Source: Sulfurimonas sp.
Lineage (GTDB): Bacteria; Campylobacterota; Campylobacteria; Campylobacterales; Sulfurimonadaceae
DNA length: 10,943 nucleotides
Assembly: GCA_015487435.1 (NCBI GenBank)
Contig: WFPU01000206.1
Location: 1-10,943 of the forward strand
Reading direction: 5' to 3'
Made by a program: the position numbers and the translations under genes. The notes below the pieces were generated by a model, which saw only the letters and a program-made list of their open reading frames with translations, did no database searches and was not told the DNA's origin. Positions 6,098 to 10,806 of this stretch are shown one piece after another. Positions within the stretch are counted from its first letter, which is position 1; every line of letters begins with the position of its first letter.

Positions 6098-7397
6098 TAT
6101 CCTCTATGCAGACTATACAGCAATGAAAATAGATGACTATGTGAACATAGTCGCAACACAAAATAAAATCAATATAGCAACAGATAAAAAAATTGAAAAA
6201 GATTTTGATTTCTATATAAACAGACCTATAAAAGAGTCGGTTAGTATAAATGTACTAAATGAGCTTTTAGAGAGTAACGGCTATGCGCTTATAAAGAAAA
6301 GCGATAACTACTACATAATCAAAGCAAAGAAAGATCTGCTCATAAACAAGATAAAGATATTTAAAATAAAATATGCAGATACACAAAAGATAAAAGAGCA
6401 AGCAAAAAAAATTCTCAAGGGATACTTTAAAAACATCAAGAGCACAAAGACATCGGGAAACGCAAAAGTTCTAAATGCGTATGAAGAGCGAAACACTCAA
6501 GACAATAAAACGAAAATGAAAACAACAATTACAGAGGAGAAAATCAACTACAGCATAAATATACTCGATAACAAGTCTCTTGCAGTAACTTATAAAGATG
6601 AGTTTGTCCCCAGCGTGATGAGTAAGATTATAAAAGCAATGGATCATCCTCTCACGCGCATCAAAGTTGAAGTAAAGATATCAGAAGTCAATAGTGATGC
6701 GCTCAAGGAGTTTAGCACAGATCTTGACTTCTCAGCACAAACAGCCGGCATGAAAATAGCTGCTAGTTCCAACTCAAAAGATGGCAATGTTAAAAGTGGA
6801 CTCTCATATAGCTCCGATGATAAAGAATTAAGCACTTTTAATCTCTCCGCTGCCATTCACGCCCTGGAGAAAACTGGCCAAGCGAAGATAAAATCTAATC
6901 CCGTAGTATTCCTCTATGAGGGGCACTCTGCCCTACTCAATAACGGCAAGAGTTTTCCAATCGCGTATGATAATACAGTCGTTAACAACAACTCAACTAC
7001 AACAAGTACACAATATAAAGATAAAAATACAGGGCTTACTATCAATCTAACATTTGAGCAGTATCGATCCGGTATGATTTATCTCAAGATGGATTTAGAT
7101 ATAAGCTTAGTAGAGGATTATGATGCAAACGATAGACAACTTATTACAATAAATCGTAAACTACAAAATCAGATGATCATAGAGCCAAATAAAGAGATAG
7201 ACATGGCAGGACTTACACAGAGTGTAGAGTCAGAATCAAACGGAGGCATCCCTCTTTTGCAAGATATCCCCTGGATCGGTACACTCTTCAAGTTTGAAAA
7301 GAGTACAAAAGAGGACAGAGTACTTGTCATTCAAATCAAAGCCTCTATAGTAGATAATCCATCGGATAAATTTAAAAACATCTGGGAGAACATATAA
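6057..7397 (+). CDS. Phage secretin, outer-membrane extrusion channel (pIV-like)
   Basis: 446 aa. Signal peptide MMIRAILAISLTISILYA; an N0-like domain (about 20-95); an N1-like domain (about 100-190, starting IKIFKIKYADTQKIKEQAKK); and a C-terminal secretin core (about 205-440) with the signature GIPLLQDIPWIGTLF at residues 397-411. Secretins form the outer-membrane pore of type II secretion, type IV pili and Ff phage export (pIV). Many Zot phages borrow the host secretin; this one carries its own. AGGAGG (6046-6051) fits either the ATG at 6057 or the next one at 6060. The gene overlaps zot by 41 nt and the next gene by 1 nt (TAATG). The size is close to Ff pIV (about 400 aa mature). Confidence 0.92.
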   Translation: MMIRAILAISLTISILYADYTAMKIDDYVNIVATQNKINIATDKKIEKDFDFYINRPIKESVSINVLNELLESNGYALIKKSDNYYIIKAKKDLLINKIKIFKIKYADTQKIKEQAKKILKGYFKNIKSTKTSGNAKVLNAYEERNTQDNKTKMKTTITEEKINYSINILDNKSLAVTYKDEFVPSVMSKIIKAMDHPLTRIKVEVKISEVNSDALKEFSTDLDFSAQTAGMKIAASSNSKDGNVKSGLSYSSDDKELSTFNLSAAIHALEKTGQAKIKSNPVVFLYEGHSALLNNGKSFPIAYDNTVVNNNSTTTSTQYKDKNTGLTINLTFEQYRSGMIYLKMDLDISLVEDYDANDRQLITINRKLQNQMIIEPNKEIDMAGLTQSVESESNGGIPLLQDIPWIGTLFKFEKSTKEDRVLVIQIKASIVDNPSDKFKNIWENI

Positions 7398-8077
7398 TGA
7401 ACTACTTTCACAAGGATAGCTCCACTCTTGAGATAATTAAGTACTTAGCAATTGTATCAATGACAATAGATCACGCCGGCATTATTCTCTTTGATGAAAA
7501 CGAAATCATGAGAGCATACGGAAGATTTGCTTATATCGCGTTTGCTTTTCTGCTCGCGTATCACTACAGATATAATACGCATGATAAATTTCAGTATCAA
7601 ATGAGGCTCTTAAAGTGGGCTTTTATCTCACAAGTCCCATACTCTCTCGCACTCGGAATAGACGCGGGACTTAATATCATGTTCCTCTTATACATGAGCA
7701 TCAACGCAATAAATCTCACAGAGAACTTACTGCAAAAAACAGACTCGAGAAAAGAGATATTATTTAATATATTAGACATCTTTACATTGAGTGCACTCAT
7801 ACTCCTAACCTACTTCACCGGCTACTTTATATTTGGAGTACTCATAATAATCTTCTTTTACTACACATTTGAGAATAAAGCAGTTATGCCCTTTTTGCTC
7901 ATAAGTGCTGCACTGCTCAACGGACTGAGTATTATTTATGCAGTCGCGGGAGTGATATCAGTACTTATCATATACAATCTGCAAACATCTCTCAAGCTCA
8001 AGAGAATCAATAAATACTACTTTTACGCCTTTTATCCGTTACATCTCATAATTTTATGGCTCATATCTCGCGTATAA
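7397..8077 (+). CDS. traX: TraX-family polytopic membrane protein, probable N-acetyltransferase
   Basis: 226 aa with about seven hydrophobic segments. The N-terminal pattern IIKYLAIVSMTIDHAGIIL, then RAYGRFAYIAFAFLLAYHY and RLLKWAFISQVPYSLAL, and the C-terminal FYAFYPLHLIILWLI are the hallmarks of the TraX family. In F plasmids TraX acetylates the N-terminus of the pilin TraA in the inner membrane. The gene begins in the secretin stop (TAATG), with GGGAG at 7384-7388, so it belongs to the assembly operon. F pilin and the phage coat are alike (small, signal-peptide-cleaved, helical, N-terminus in the periplasm), so the mature coat, or the phage prepilin, is a plausible substrate; this is inference. 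A broader acyltransferase role, for example on surface glycans, is the main alternative. Confidence 0.82.
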   Translation: MNYFHKDSSTLEIIKYLAIVSMTIDHAGIILFDENEIMRAYGRFAYIAFAFLLAYHYRYNTHDKFQYQMRLLKWAFISQVPYSLALGIDAGLNIMFLLYMSINAINLTENLLQKTDSRKEILFNILDIFTLSALILLTYFTGYFIFGVLIIIFFYYTFENKAVMPFLLISAALLNGLSIIYAVAGVISVLIIYNLQTSLKLKRINKYYFYAFYPLHLIILWLISRV

Positions 8078-8124
8078 GGCGTTAAAAATTTTCCCTAATG
8101 CAAATACATGCACGAAAACTTTGC

Positions 8125-8130
8125 TATAAT
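8125..8130 (+). promoter_or_regulatory. -10 box of the toxin-antitoxin-like operon promoter
   Basis: A perfect TATAAT lies 31 bp before the ATG at 8161 in the only gap after TraX, so this cassette can be expressed apart from the structural operon. ATGCAC occurs at 8108-8113 and again at 8131-8136, bracketing the -10 box 23 bp apart, a spacing that could serve a repressor. No clear -35 is seen. Confidence 0.55.
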
Positions 8131-8160
8131 ATGCACAAAGAAAAATAAAAAGGAGATATC

Positions 8161-8574
8161 ATGATAGTTAATTTGCATTTAAAAAATGAAGAAACATCAA
8201 AAGTTGAAATGGCTATTGACTTCTTTAAAGATGCACTCTATGATGCATCAGATTCAATACTTCATAAACTCACTAAAAGCATAGAAATCCAAAATAAAAA
8301 ACTCAATCATAACTTTGAATTTTACAAAAACAACTCTCATTTATTGCTTGGTGATGCAATGATGAAAGAGTATGAGCGTATAGATAATGCTATAGATATA
8401 TATGAGGCACTAAAGTTCCAACTAGAAGAGTATAAAGATATATCCCCATCATTTAAAAGACTCTATGAAGCAATAAATAACTACTACGAAACCCTAGTTA
8501 TAGTTCCGAGCGAATTAGGATTTATTGAAGCGAAACTCATAAACGAACAGAGAAAACTAAAGAATGCTAGTTGA
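8161..8574 (+). CDS. Helical protein of unknown family, candidate antitoxin partner
   Basis: 137 aa, nearly all predicted helix by eye (long amphipathic stretches rich in K/E/N/L), no membrane segment and no recognisable DNA-binding fold. AAGGAGAT (8150-8157) precedes the ATG. It is first in a two-gene unit, and its end overlaps the RelE-like gene by 11 nt, the arrangement of an antitoxin followed by its toxin. That position is the only evidence for an antitoxin role. If it is one, it is long and not of the usual RHH, Phd or HigA types. Confidence 0.5.
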   Translation: MIVNLHLKNEETSKVEMAIDFFKDALYDASDSILHKLTKSIEIQNKKLNHNFEFYKNNSHLLLGDAMMKEYERIDNAIDIYEALKFQLEEYKDISPSFKRLYEAINNYYETLVIVPSELGFIEAKLINEQRKLKNAS

Positions 8575-8851
8575 TAAAACAAAACCTTATTTAAGCAGTA
8601 AGAGAAAACTGGTTAAAAACAATAGCGAACTTAAAGAGCAGATAGATTTAGTAGAAGAGCTGCTTGAACTAAACCACCTTGACACATCACTCGACTTTAA
8701 AAAGATTGTATGTAAAAAAGACAAATCAAGAAAATCTGTTAAAATTCCTAATACTCAATACAGAATACTCCTATCTCAAGAAGATGATATTTTTATGCTT
8801 ATCTGCGTATGCAGTCATGACAGATATCAGATAAGAAACAAAAACTGCTAA
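8564..8851 (+). CDS. RelE/ParE-superfamily toxin-like protein
   Basis: 95 aa. It follows the RelE/ParE fold order: a short first strand, two Lys-rich helices (about 6-36, TKPYLSSKRKLVKNNSELK then LVEELLELN), then a beta-sheet region with KSVKIPNTQYRILL (57-70) and a last strand ending ICVCSHDRYQ (80-89). The YRI strand and the terminal 'HD-x-x-Y' resemble the plasmid-stabilisation/RelE toxins common in Campylobacterota and Bacteroidetes, which usually read 'DIGTHDEVY'. Such toxins cleave mRNA at the ribosome or poison gyrase; which applies cannot be told here. The ATG lies within the end of the upstream gene with only a weak ribosome site, as expected if toxin translation depends on the partner. 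Pf phages carry a comparable ParE-type module. Its stop overlaps the stop of the leftward gene by 4 bp. Confidence 0.6.
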   Translation: MLVDKTKPYLSSKRKLVKNNSELKEQIDLVEELLELNHLDTSLDFKKIVCKKDKSRKSVKIPNTQYRILLSQEDDIFMLICVCSHDRYQIRNKNC

Positions 8852-9366
8852 CAAATAAAACCGAAATAGTTTAAAGCTAAGATAGAAAAAAGACCGCCGG
8901 CAACACCATACAAAAAGTATATTATCTTAGTGTATATATACTCTCTCTTAATATACTCATAACCATCTTCGGCATGTTGTAAGTTGGAGCTTGTGACATC
9001 TAACATCTTCTGCTTATAAAAAAGCTCTTTCTTAAGATCATGTATCTCTTCTGCTTTATCTATATACTCAGAGAGCTCCTCACGCTTCTTTTTTAACTCT
9101 GCCATCTTCTCAATATAATACTCGCGAAGATGCGCCCAGCGATTCTGTATCTTGAGAGACTTGATCATATGCCTACTCTTTTTTATACAAACATACTCTG
9201 AGTTTTTACCTGGAGATGTTTTCTGATTCTCCATTAAATCATACAGTGAGACTATATATCTAATAGCTTTTCTATCTATGTCAATTTCTCTTTCAATAGC
9301 TCTCAAAGTTTCACCATTCTCAAGCAATTTTTTAGCAGTTTTTACTTTGTTTATGTCTAAATCCAT
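8848..9366 (-). CDS. HTH - coiled coil - membrane-anchored protein, candidate repressor
   Basis: 172 aa, the only large leftward gene. Residues 6-42 (KVKTAKKLLENGETLRAIEREIDIDRKAIRYIVS, in part) form a resolvase-type helix-turn-helix; residues 83-125 are a charged coiled coil; residues 147-170 are a membrane helix at the very C-terminus. Filamentous phages usually keep their lysogeny repressor (for example RstR of CTX) on the strand opposite to the virion genes, which fits, but a membrane tail is not usual for one. Two matching palindromes lie upstream; the nearer one (9369-9386) begins two bases before the ATG. There is no Shine-Dalgarno, so initiation may be leaderless or controlled by that site. 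Alternatives are a DNA-to-membrane tether in replication or assembly, or an immunity protein. Confidence 0.65.
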   Translation of the reverse strand: MDLDINKVKTAKKLLENGETLRAIEREIDIDRKAIRYIVSLYDLMENQKTSPGKNSEYVCIKKSRHMIKSLKIQNRWAHLREYYIEKMAELKKKREELSEYIDKAEEIHDLKKELFYKQKMLDVTSSNLQHAEDGYEYIKREYIYTKIIYFLYGVAGGLFSILALNYFGFIC

Positions 9367-9368
9367 TG

Positions 9369-9386
9369 GGACCCACCCTTGGTTCC
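9369..9386. promoter_or_regulatory. Palindrome 1, candidate operator at the start of the leftward gene
   Basis: GGACCCA-CCCT-TGGTTCC, a 7+4+7 inverted repeat with one mismatch, directly against the start codon of the leftward HTH gene. The same half-sites and spacing recur at 9456-9473, which points to one protein binding both. Confidence 0.5.
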
Positions 9387-9455
9387 ACGCAATCCCACTA
9401 ACTTTTCTTAAAATTGAAACCCCAAAAAATAGGGTTTTGATAGGATTGGTATTTG

Positions 9456-9473
9456 GGACCCAAATGTGGGTCC
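9456..9473. promoter_or_regulatory. Palindrome 2, candidate operator between the divergent genes
   Basis: GGACCCA-AATG-TGGGTCC, a perfect 7+4+7 inverted repeat, the second copy of the element at 9369. Between them, CAATCC (9390-9395) pairs with GGATTG (9443-9448) and AAACCC with GGGTTT, so the whole stretch could also fold as a large nested structure in ssDNA or RNA. Confidence 0.5.
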
Positions 9474-9557
9474 AACTATAAAATTTTCTATATTGCTACT
9501 ATATTATATATTTAATTAATTATATAGTTAGGTGTATAATTTAATATTCTGGGTTCA

Positions 9558-9587
9558 TTGACTTTTCAAAGCTTAAAGTGCTACAAT
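9558..9587 (+). promoter_or_regulatory. Sigma-70 promoter of the 56-aa gene
   Basis: TTGACT (9558-9563), an 18-bp spacer and TACAAT (9582-9587) form the most consensus-like promoter in the window, with a start near 9594, 26 nt before the ATG at 9620. A second -10 candidate TATAAT is at 9535-9540. On the other strand ATTATA at 9503-9508 and 9519-9524 gives TATAAT boxes for the leftward gene. Confidence 0.7.
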
Positions 9588-9619
9588 TTCACACATCAAA
9601 AAAAATCGAGGAGCACAAA

Positions 9620-9790
9620 ATGAGCATAAGCGACATTAGATCGATTCTCTACAACTCAGCAAAATACCTCGGTGACTTCTCCGCAATCTCAAAATCAATC
9701 AGCAGTGGATCACTCAATCCACTCAAAAACAGAATTTTTAGAAGAATTTACGGCAAATTTACATCACGCGGCTTCAATTTCTTCAAATAG
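9620..9790 (+). CDS. Small basic protein, 56 aa, function unknown
   Basis: 56 aa from the ATG at 9620, chosen because GAGGAG (9608-9613) is 6 nt upstream and because the longer in-frame GTG start at 9578 would lie inside the promoter. It begins MSISDIRSILYNSAKYLGDFSA and ends in a basic tail with RIFRRIYGKFTSRGFNFFK. The 'LGD...A...PLKNRIFRRIYGKFTSR' layout reminds me of short basic hypothetical proteins seen in plasmids and phages, but I cannot name a family. Strong promoter and ribosome site suggest high expression; the charge would suit DNA or RNA binding. It stands alone, divergent from the candidate repressor gene, and is followed by the long gene-poor region. Confidence 0.65.
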   Translation: MSISDIRSILYNSAKYLGDFSAISKSISSGSLNPLKNRIFRRIYGKFTSRGFNFFK

Positions 9791-10029
9791 CCGGCGCGCC
9801 TCTAAAACTCACAACTCAAAATAAAGCCCTTTAAGCTCAAAAAAGCTCAAACTTATACAAGACATCAAAAAAGTAATAAAAATCTCTTCTACCCTATTTA
9901 AAATTAAAATTACAGCTACTTAAAAGCTCATCTTTAGCCAAACAAAACTTTCACACAGACATCCCCCCCTAAACAGCAAAAAAACAACTCAAACTTCCAG
10001 GAATGCATCTCTTTAGCCCAGCAACAAAC
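9791..10029 (+). other. Gene-poor, G-depleted tract
   Basis: No gene is seen on either strand. The + strand has about 14 G in 220 bases (9801-10020, counted by hand) while A and C are common, the reverse of the coding regions. It starts with an 8-bp palindrome GGCGCGCC (9793-9800) and contains a run of seven C (9963-9969), paired AGCTCAAA words (9833-9851) and CTCAAACTT at 9846 and 9988 (again at 10655). A low-structure tract on one strand suits a single-strand intermediate, such as an assembly or complementary-strand start region; this is inference. Confidence 0.5.
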
Positions 10030-10054
10030 AAAAAAAGAGAGCTGGAACAGCTCT
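10030..10054 (-). terminator. Rho-independent terminator, leftward
   Basis: Leftward, AGAGCT-GTTCC-AGCTCT forms a 6-bp stem with a 5-nt loop (10054-10038) and is followed by C and seven T (10036-10030). The long T-tract sets the direction to leftward; no protein gene longer than 14 codons precedes it. Confidence 0.6.
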
Positions 10055-10097
10055 AAACCTCATAGCCGTACGCAGTACAAGCAAATAAATAAAACAT
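10053..10097 (-). CDS. Possible 14-aa hydrophobic peptide
   Basis: A leftward ATG at 10097-10095, with AGGAG (10107-10103) five bases upstream, encodes MFYLFACTAYGYEV and stops at TAG (10055-10053) inside the terminator stem. The spacing is ideal and the frame ends exactly at the terminator, as in leader peptides or tiny toxins. The ribosome site lies in the loop/stem of the 10096-10120 hairpin. At 14 codons chance cannot be excluded. Confidence 0.3.
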   Translation of the reverse strand: MFYLFACTAYGYEV

Positions 10098-10120
10098 AGT
10101 CGCTCCTAAGAGCGATCTAT
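10096..10120. promoter_or_regulatory. Stable hairpin, ATAG-TCGCTC-CTAA-GAGCGA-(T)-CTAT
   Basis: A 10-bp stem with one bulged T and a CTAA loop. On the + strand it is followed by TTTTCC and may be a weak rightward terminator for the 56-aa gene; on the minus strand it hides the AGGAG of the mini-peptide. A structured packaging signal, as known in the intergenic region of Ff phages, is a third option. Confidence 0.5.
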
Positions 10121-10165
10121 TTTCCGATTTTCTAGTGAACCGGCATAAAAGCCAAATCCTGAGAG

Positions 10166-10171
10166 ATTATA
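10166..10171 (-). promoter_or_regulatory. -10 box of the leftward mini-unit
   Basis: ATTATA on the + strand reads TATAAT leftward. The -35 region is poor, as at other promoters in this window. Support comes from the ribosome site and terminator downstream on the same strand. Confidence 0.4.
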
Positions 10172-10221
10172 AAGAGTCCTTTAAATTGAGCTTCTTTAGT
10201 TTGAGAATCTTTAATAGGTAG

Positions 10222-10290
10222 TAACCGTCGACCTCGTCGGTTACTAACCGTCGACCTCGTCGGTTACTAACCGTCGACCTCGACGGTTAC
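10222..10290. repeat. Three tandem 23-bp palindromic repeats (iteron/operator array)
   Basis: Three head-to-tail 23-bp units (10222-10244, 10245-10267, 10268-10290), each with arms TAACCG...CGGTTA. Units 1 and 2 are identical; unit 3 differs by one base (A at 10283), which makes it a perfect 22-bp palindrome, TAACCGTCGA-CC-TCGACGGTTA. They are GC-rich in an AT-rich genome and end 8 bp before the -35 box of the CopG-like gene promoter. The 23-bp period is close to two helical turns, so bound proteins would sit on one face. Origin iterons, a repressor or partition-type array for the RHH protein, or a cruciform origin are all possible. Confidence 0.85.
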
Positions 10291-10297
10291 AGTAAAC

Positions 10298-10327
10298 TTG
10301 CATATTTTAGGTTTTTAAAGATATAAT
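10298..10327 (+). promoter_or_regulatory. Sigma-70 promoter of the RHH gene
   Basis: TTGCAT (10298-10303), an 18-bp spacer and a perfect TATAAT (10322-10327), giving a start near 10334, about 21 nt before the TTG at 10355. The palindrome array abuts the -35 box, so a protein bound there could repress or activate this promoter. Confidence 0.65.
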
Positions 10328-10341
10328 TAGTGCATTTTATA
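10327..10341. repeat. 15-bp inverted repeat flanking the RHH gene, left arm
   Basis: TTAGTGCATTTTATA is the exact reverse complement of 10570-10584. It spans the likely transcription start and the base before the ribosome site. In ssDNA the two arms would close a stem around the whole RHH gene. Confidence 0.7.
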
Positions 10342-10354
10342 AAAAGGATATATT

Positions 10355-10567
10355 TTGGCAAAAGATTTAAGAGAAGGTTATCAACGACGCTCTATCGGCA
10401 TTGTAATCAATGAAGAAGAAGCCCAGCTTATGAAAGATCAGTTAGTTGAACTTAAAAAAATATCGAATTACACTCGTAACGATATATTAAAAGTTGTGTG
10501 TACAAAATTATTAAGCGACAAAGATTTTATTGAATTTTGTGAAATTAAGGGTGGCTTAAGTAAATAG
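10355..10567 (+). CDS. Ribbon-helix-helix (CopG/Arc-like) DNA-binding protein
   Basis: 70 aa from a TTG start with AAGGA (10344-10348) six bases upstream. The pattern of a basic N-terminal strand (QRRSIGIVIN, about 10-19), helix A (EEEAQLMKDQLVELKK, about 20-35), a turn with S/T-R-N (ISNYTRNDI) and helix B (about 42-55) is that of the RHH fold, which acts as a dimer contacting DNA through the strand. Small RHH proteins serve as plasmid copy-number repressors (CopG), partition proteins and phage repressors. Here the gene sits between a palindrome array and the winged-helix initiator candidate, which across the circle junction is the next rightward gene, much like a copG-rep pair. The array is the obvious candidate binding site. 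Fold moderately sure; role inferred. Confidence 0.65.
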   Translation: MAKDLREGYQRRSIGIVINEEEAQLMKDQLVELKKISNYTRNDILKVVCTKLLSDKDFIEFCEIKGGLSK

Positions 10568-10569
10568 CA

Positions 10570-10584
10570 TATAAAATGCACTAA
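10570..10584. repeat. 15-bp inverted repeat flanking the RHH gene, right arm
   Basis: TATAAAATGCACTAA, starting three bases after the RHH stop codon, is the perfect reverse complement of 10327-10341. An mRNA covering both would have only part of the left arm if it starts near 10334. Confidence 0.7.
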
Positions 10585-10586
10585 GC

Positions 10587-10636
10587 AAAACGGAAGTAAG
10601 ACTAAGCCCTGGAAAGTTTACGCCCTACTCCGTTTT
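10587..10636. promoter_or_regulatory. Hairpin 1 of the intergenic region before the rep candidate
   Basis: AAAACGGA-A-GTA (10587-10598) pairs with TACTCCGTTTT (10626-10636): 11 bp with one bulged A, loop 27 nt. TACTCCGTTT recurs directly at 10698-10707, giving an alternative partner. The region 10585-10774 has no gene; it is hairpin-rich, as expected of the origin and packaging region of a filamentous phage. Confidence 0.5.
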
Positions 10637-10660
10637 AAAAACGCTTTGTTTAAACTCAAA

Positions 10661-10677
10661 CTTGTAGTAAATACAAG
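10661..10677. promoter_or_regulatory. Hairpin 2 of the intergenic region
   Basis: CTTGTA-GTAAA-TACAAG, a perfect 6-bp stem with a 5-nt loop, between the two TACTCCGTTT copies. With hairpin 1 it is part of the candidate origin/packaging region. Confidence 0.45.
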
Positions 10678-10739
10678 CAGTGTTACATCTGCAATTTTAC
10701 TCCGTTTAAGTTTACACAAACCTTAAAGTACAAAATATA

Positions 10740-10754
10740 TTTACATAATGTAAA
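10740..10754. promoter_or_regulatory. Palindrome TTTACAT-A-ATGTAAA, possible operator
   Basis: Perfect 7-bp arms around one base, 21 bp before the terminator stem. The size fits a dimeric regulator site; it is also simply AT-rich, so it is weaker evidence than the GC-rich arrays. Confidence 0.35.
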
Positions 10755-10774
10755 TTCTCTTGAAAAATAATTAT

Positions 10775-10806
10775 AAACTCCCCTATCTTAGGGAGTTTTA
10801 ATTTTT
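10775..10806 (+). terminator. Rho-independent terminator after the RHH/intergenic region
   Basis: AAACTCCC pairs with GGGAGTTT (10775-10798), extendable by TA/TA with one bulged C, followed by TTAATTTTT. It lies just before the -10 box at 10816-10821 (=24-29), so it insulates the long rightward operon from upstream transcription. The window's opening point cuts this stem. Confidence 0.75.

Larger units (their letters stand above)
10030..10160 (-). ncRNA. Candidate leftward small RNA or mini-mRNA of about 130 nt
   Basis: On the minus strand a TATAAT (10171-10166), an AGGAG ribosome site, a 14-codon frame and a U-tailed hairpin follow in the right order within 145 bp. Start near 10160 and end near 10030 are estimates from the promoter and terminator. 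The transcript would hold the 10096-10120 hairpin, which buries the ribosome site. It could be a regulatory RNA or a messenger for the tiny peptide. It is not antisense to any gene here. Confidence 0.4.

Noticed and set aside
8066..8097. Terminator after TraX
   Set aside because: Only a 3-bp CGC/GCG stem before TTAAAAATTTT; too weak to call, so read-through into the TA-like operon remains possible.
9278..9481. 67-aa rightward ORF across the leftward HTH gene start
   Set aside because: Antisense to the HTH coding region, no ribosome site, and its end runs through the candidate operators; a shadow frame.
9578..9619. Longer start (GTG at 9578) for the 56-aa gene
   Set aside because: It lies within the -35/-10 promoter elements and lacks a ribosome site; ATG 9620 follows GAGGAG.
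9833..10663. CTCAAACTT words (9846, 9988, 10655) as iterons
   Set aside because: Short, AT-rich and irregularly spaced; likely compositional, and far weaker than the 23-bp array.
10681..10708. TGTTACATCTGCAATTTTACTCC as a dif/Xer attachment site
   Set aside because: The centre has a vague likeness to epsilon-proteobacterial dif sequences, but the arms are not inverted repeats and I cannot recall the consensus well enough to support it. Comparison with host dif sites would decide.
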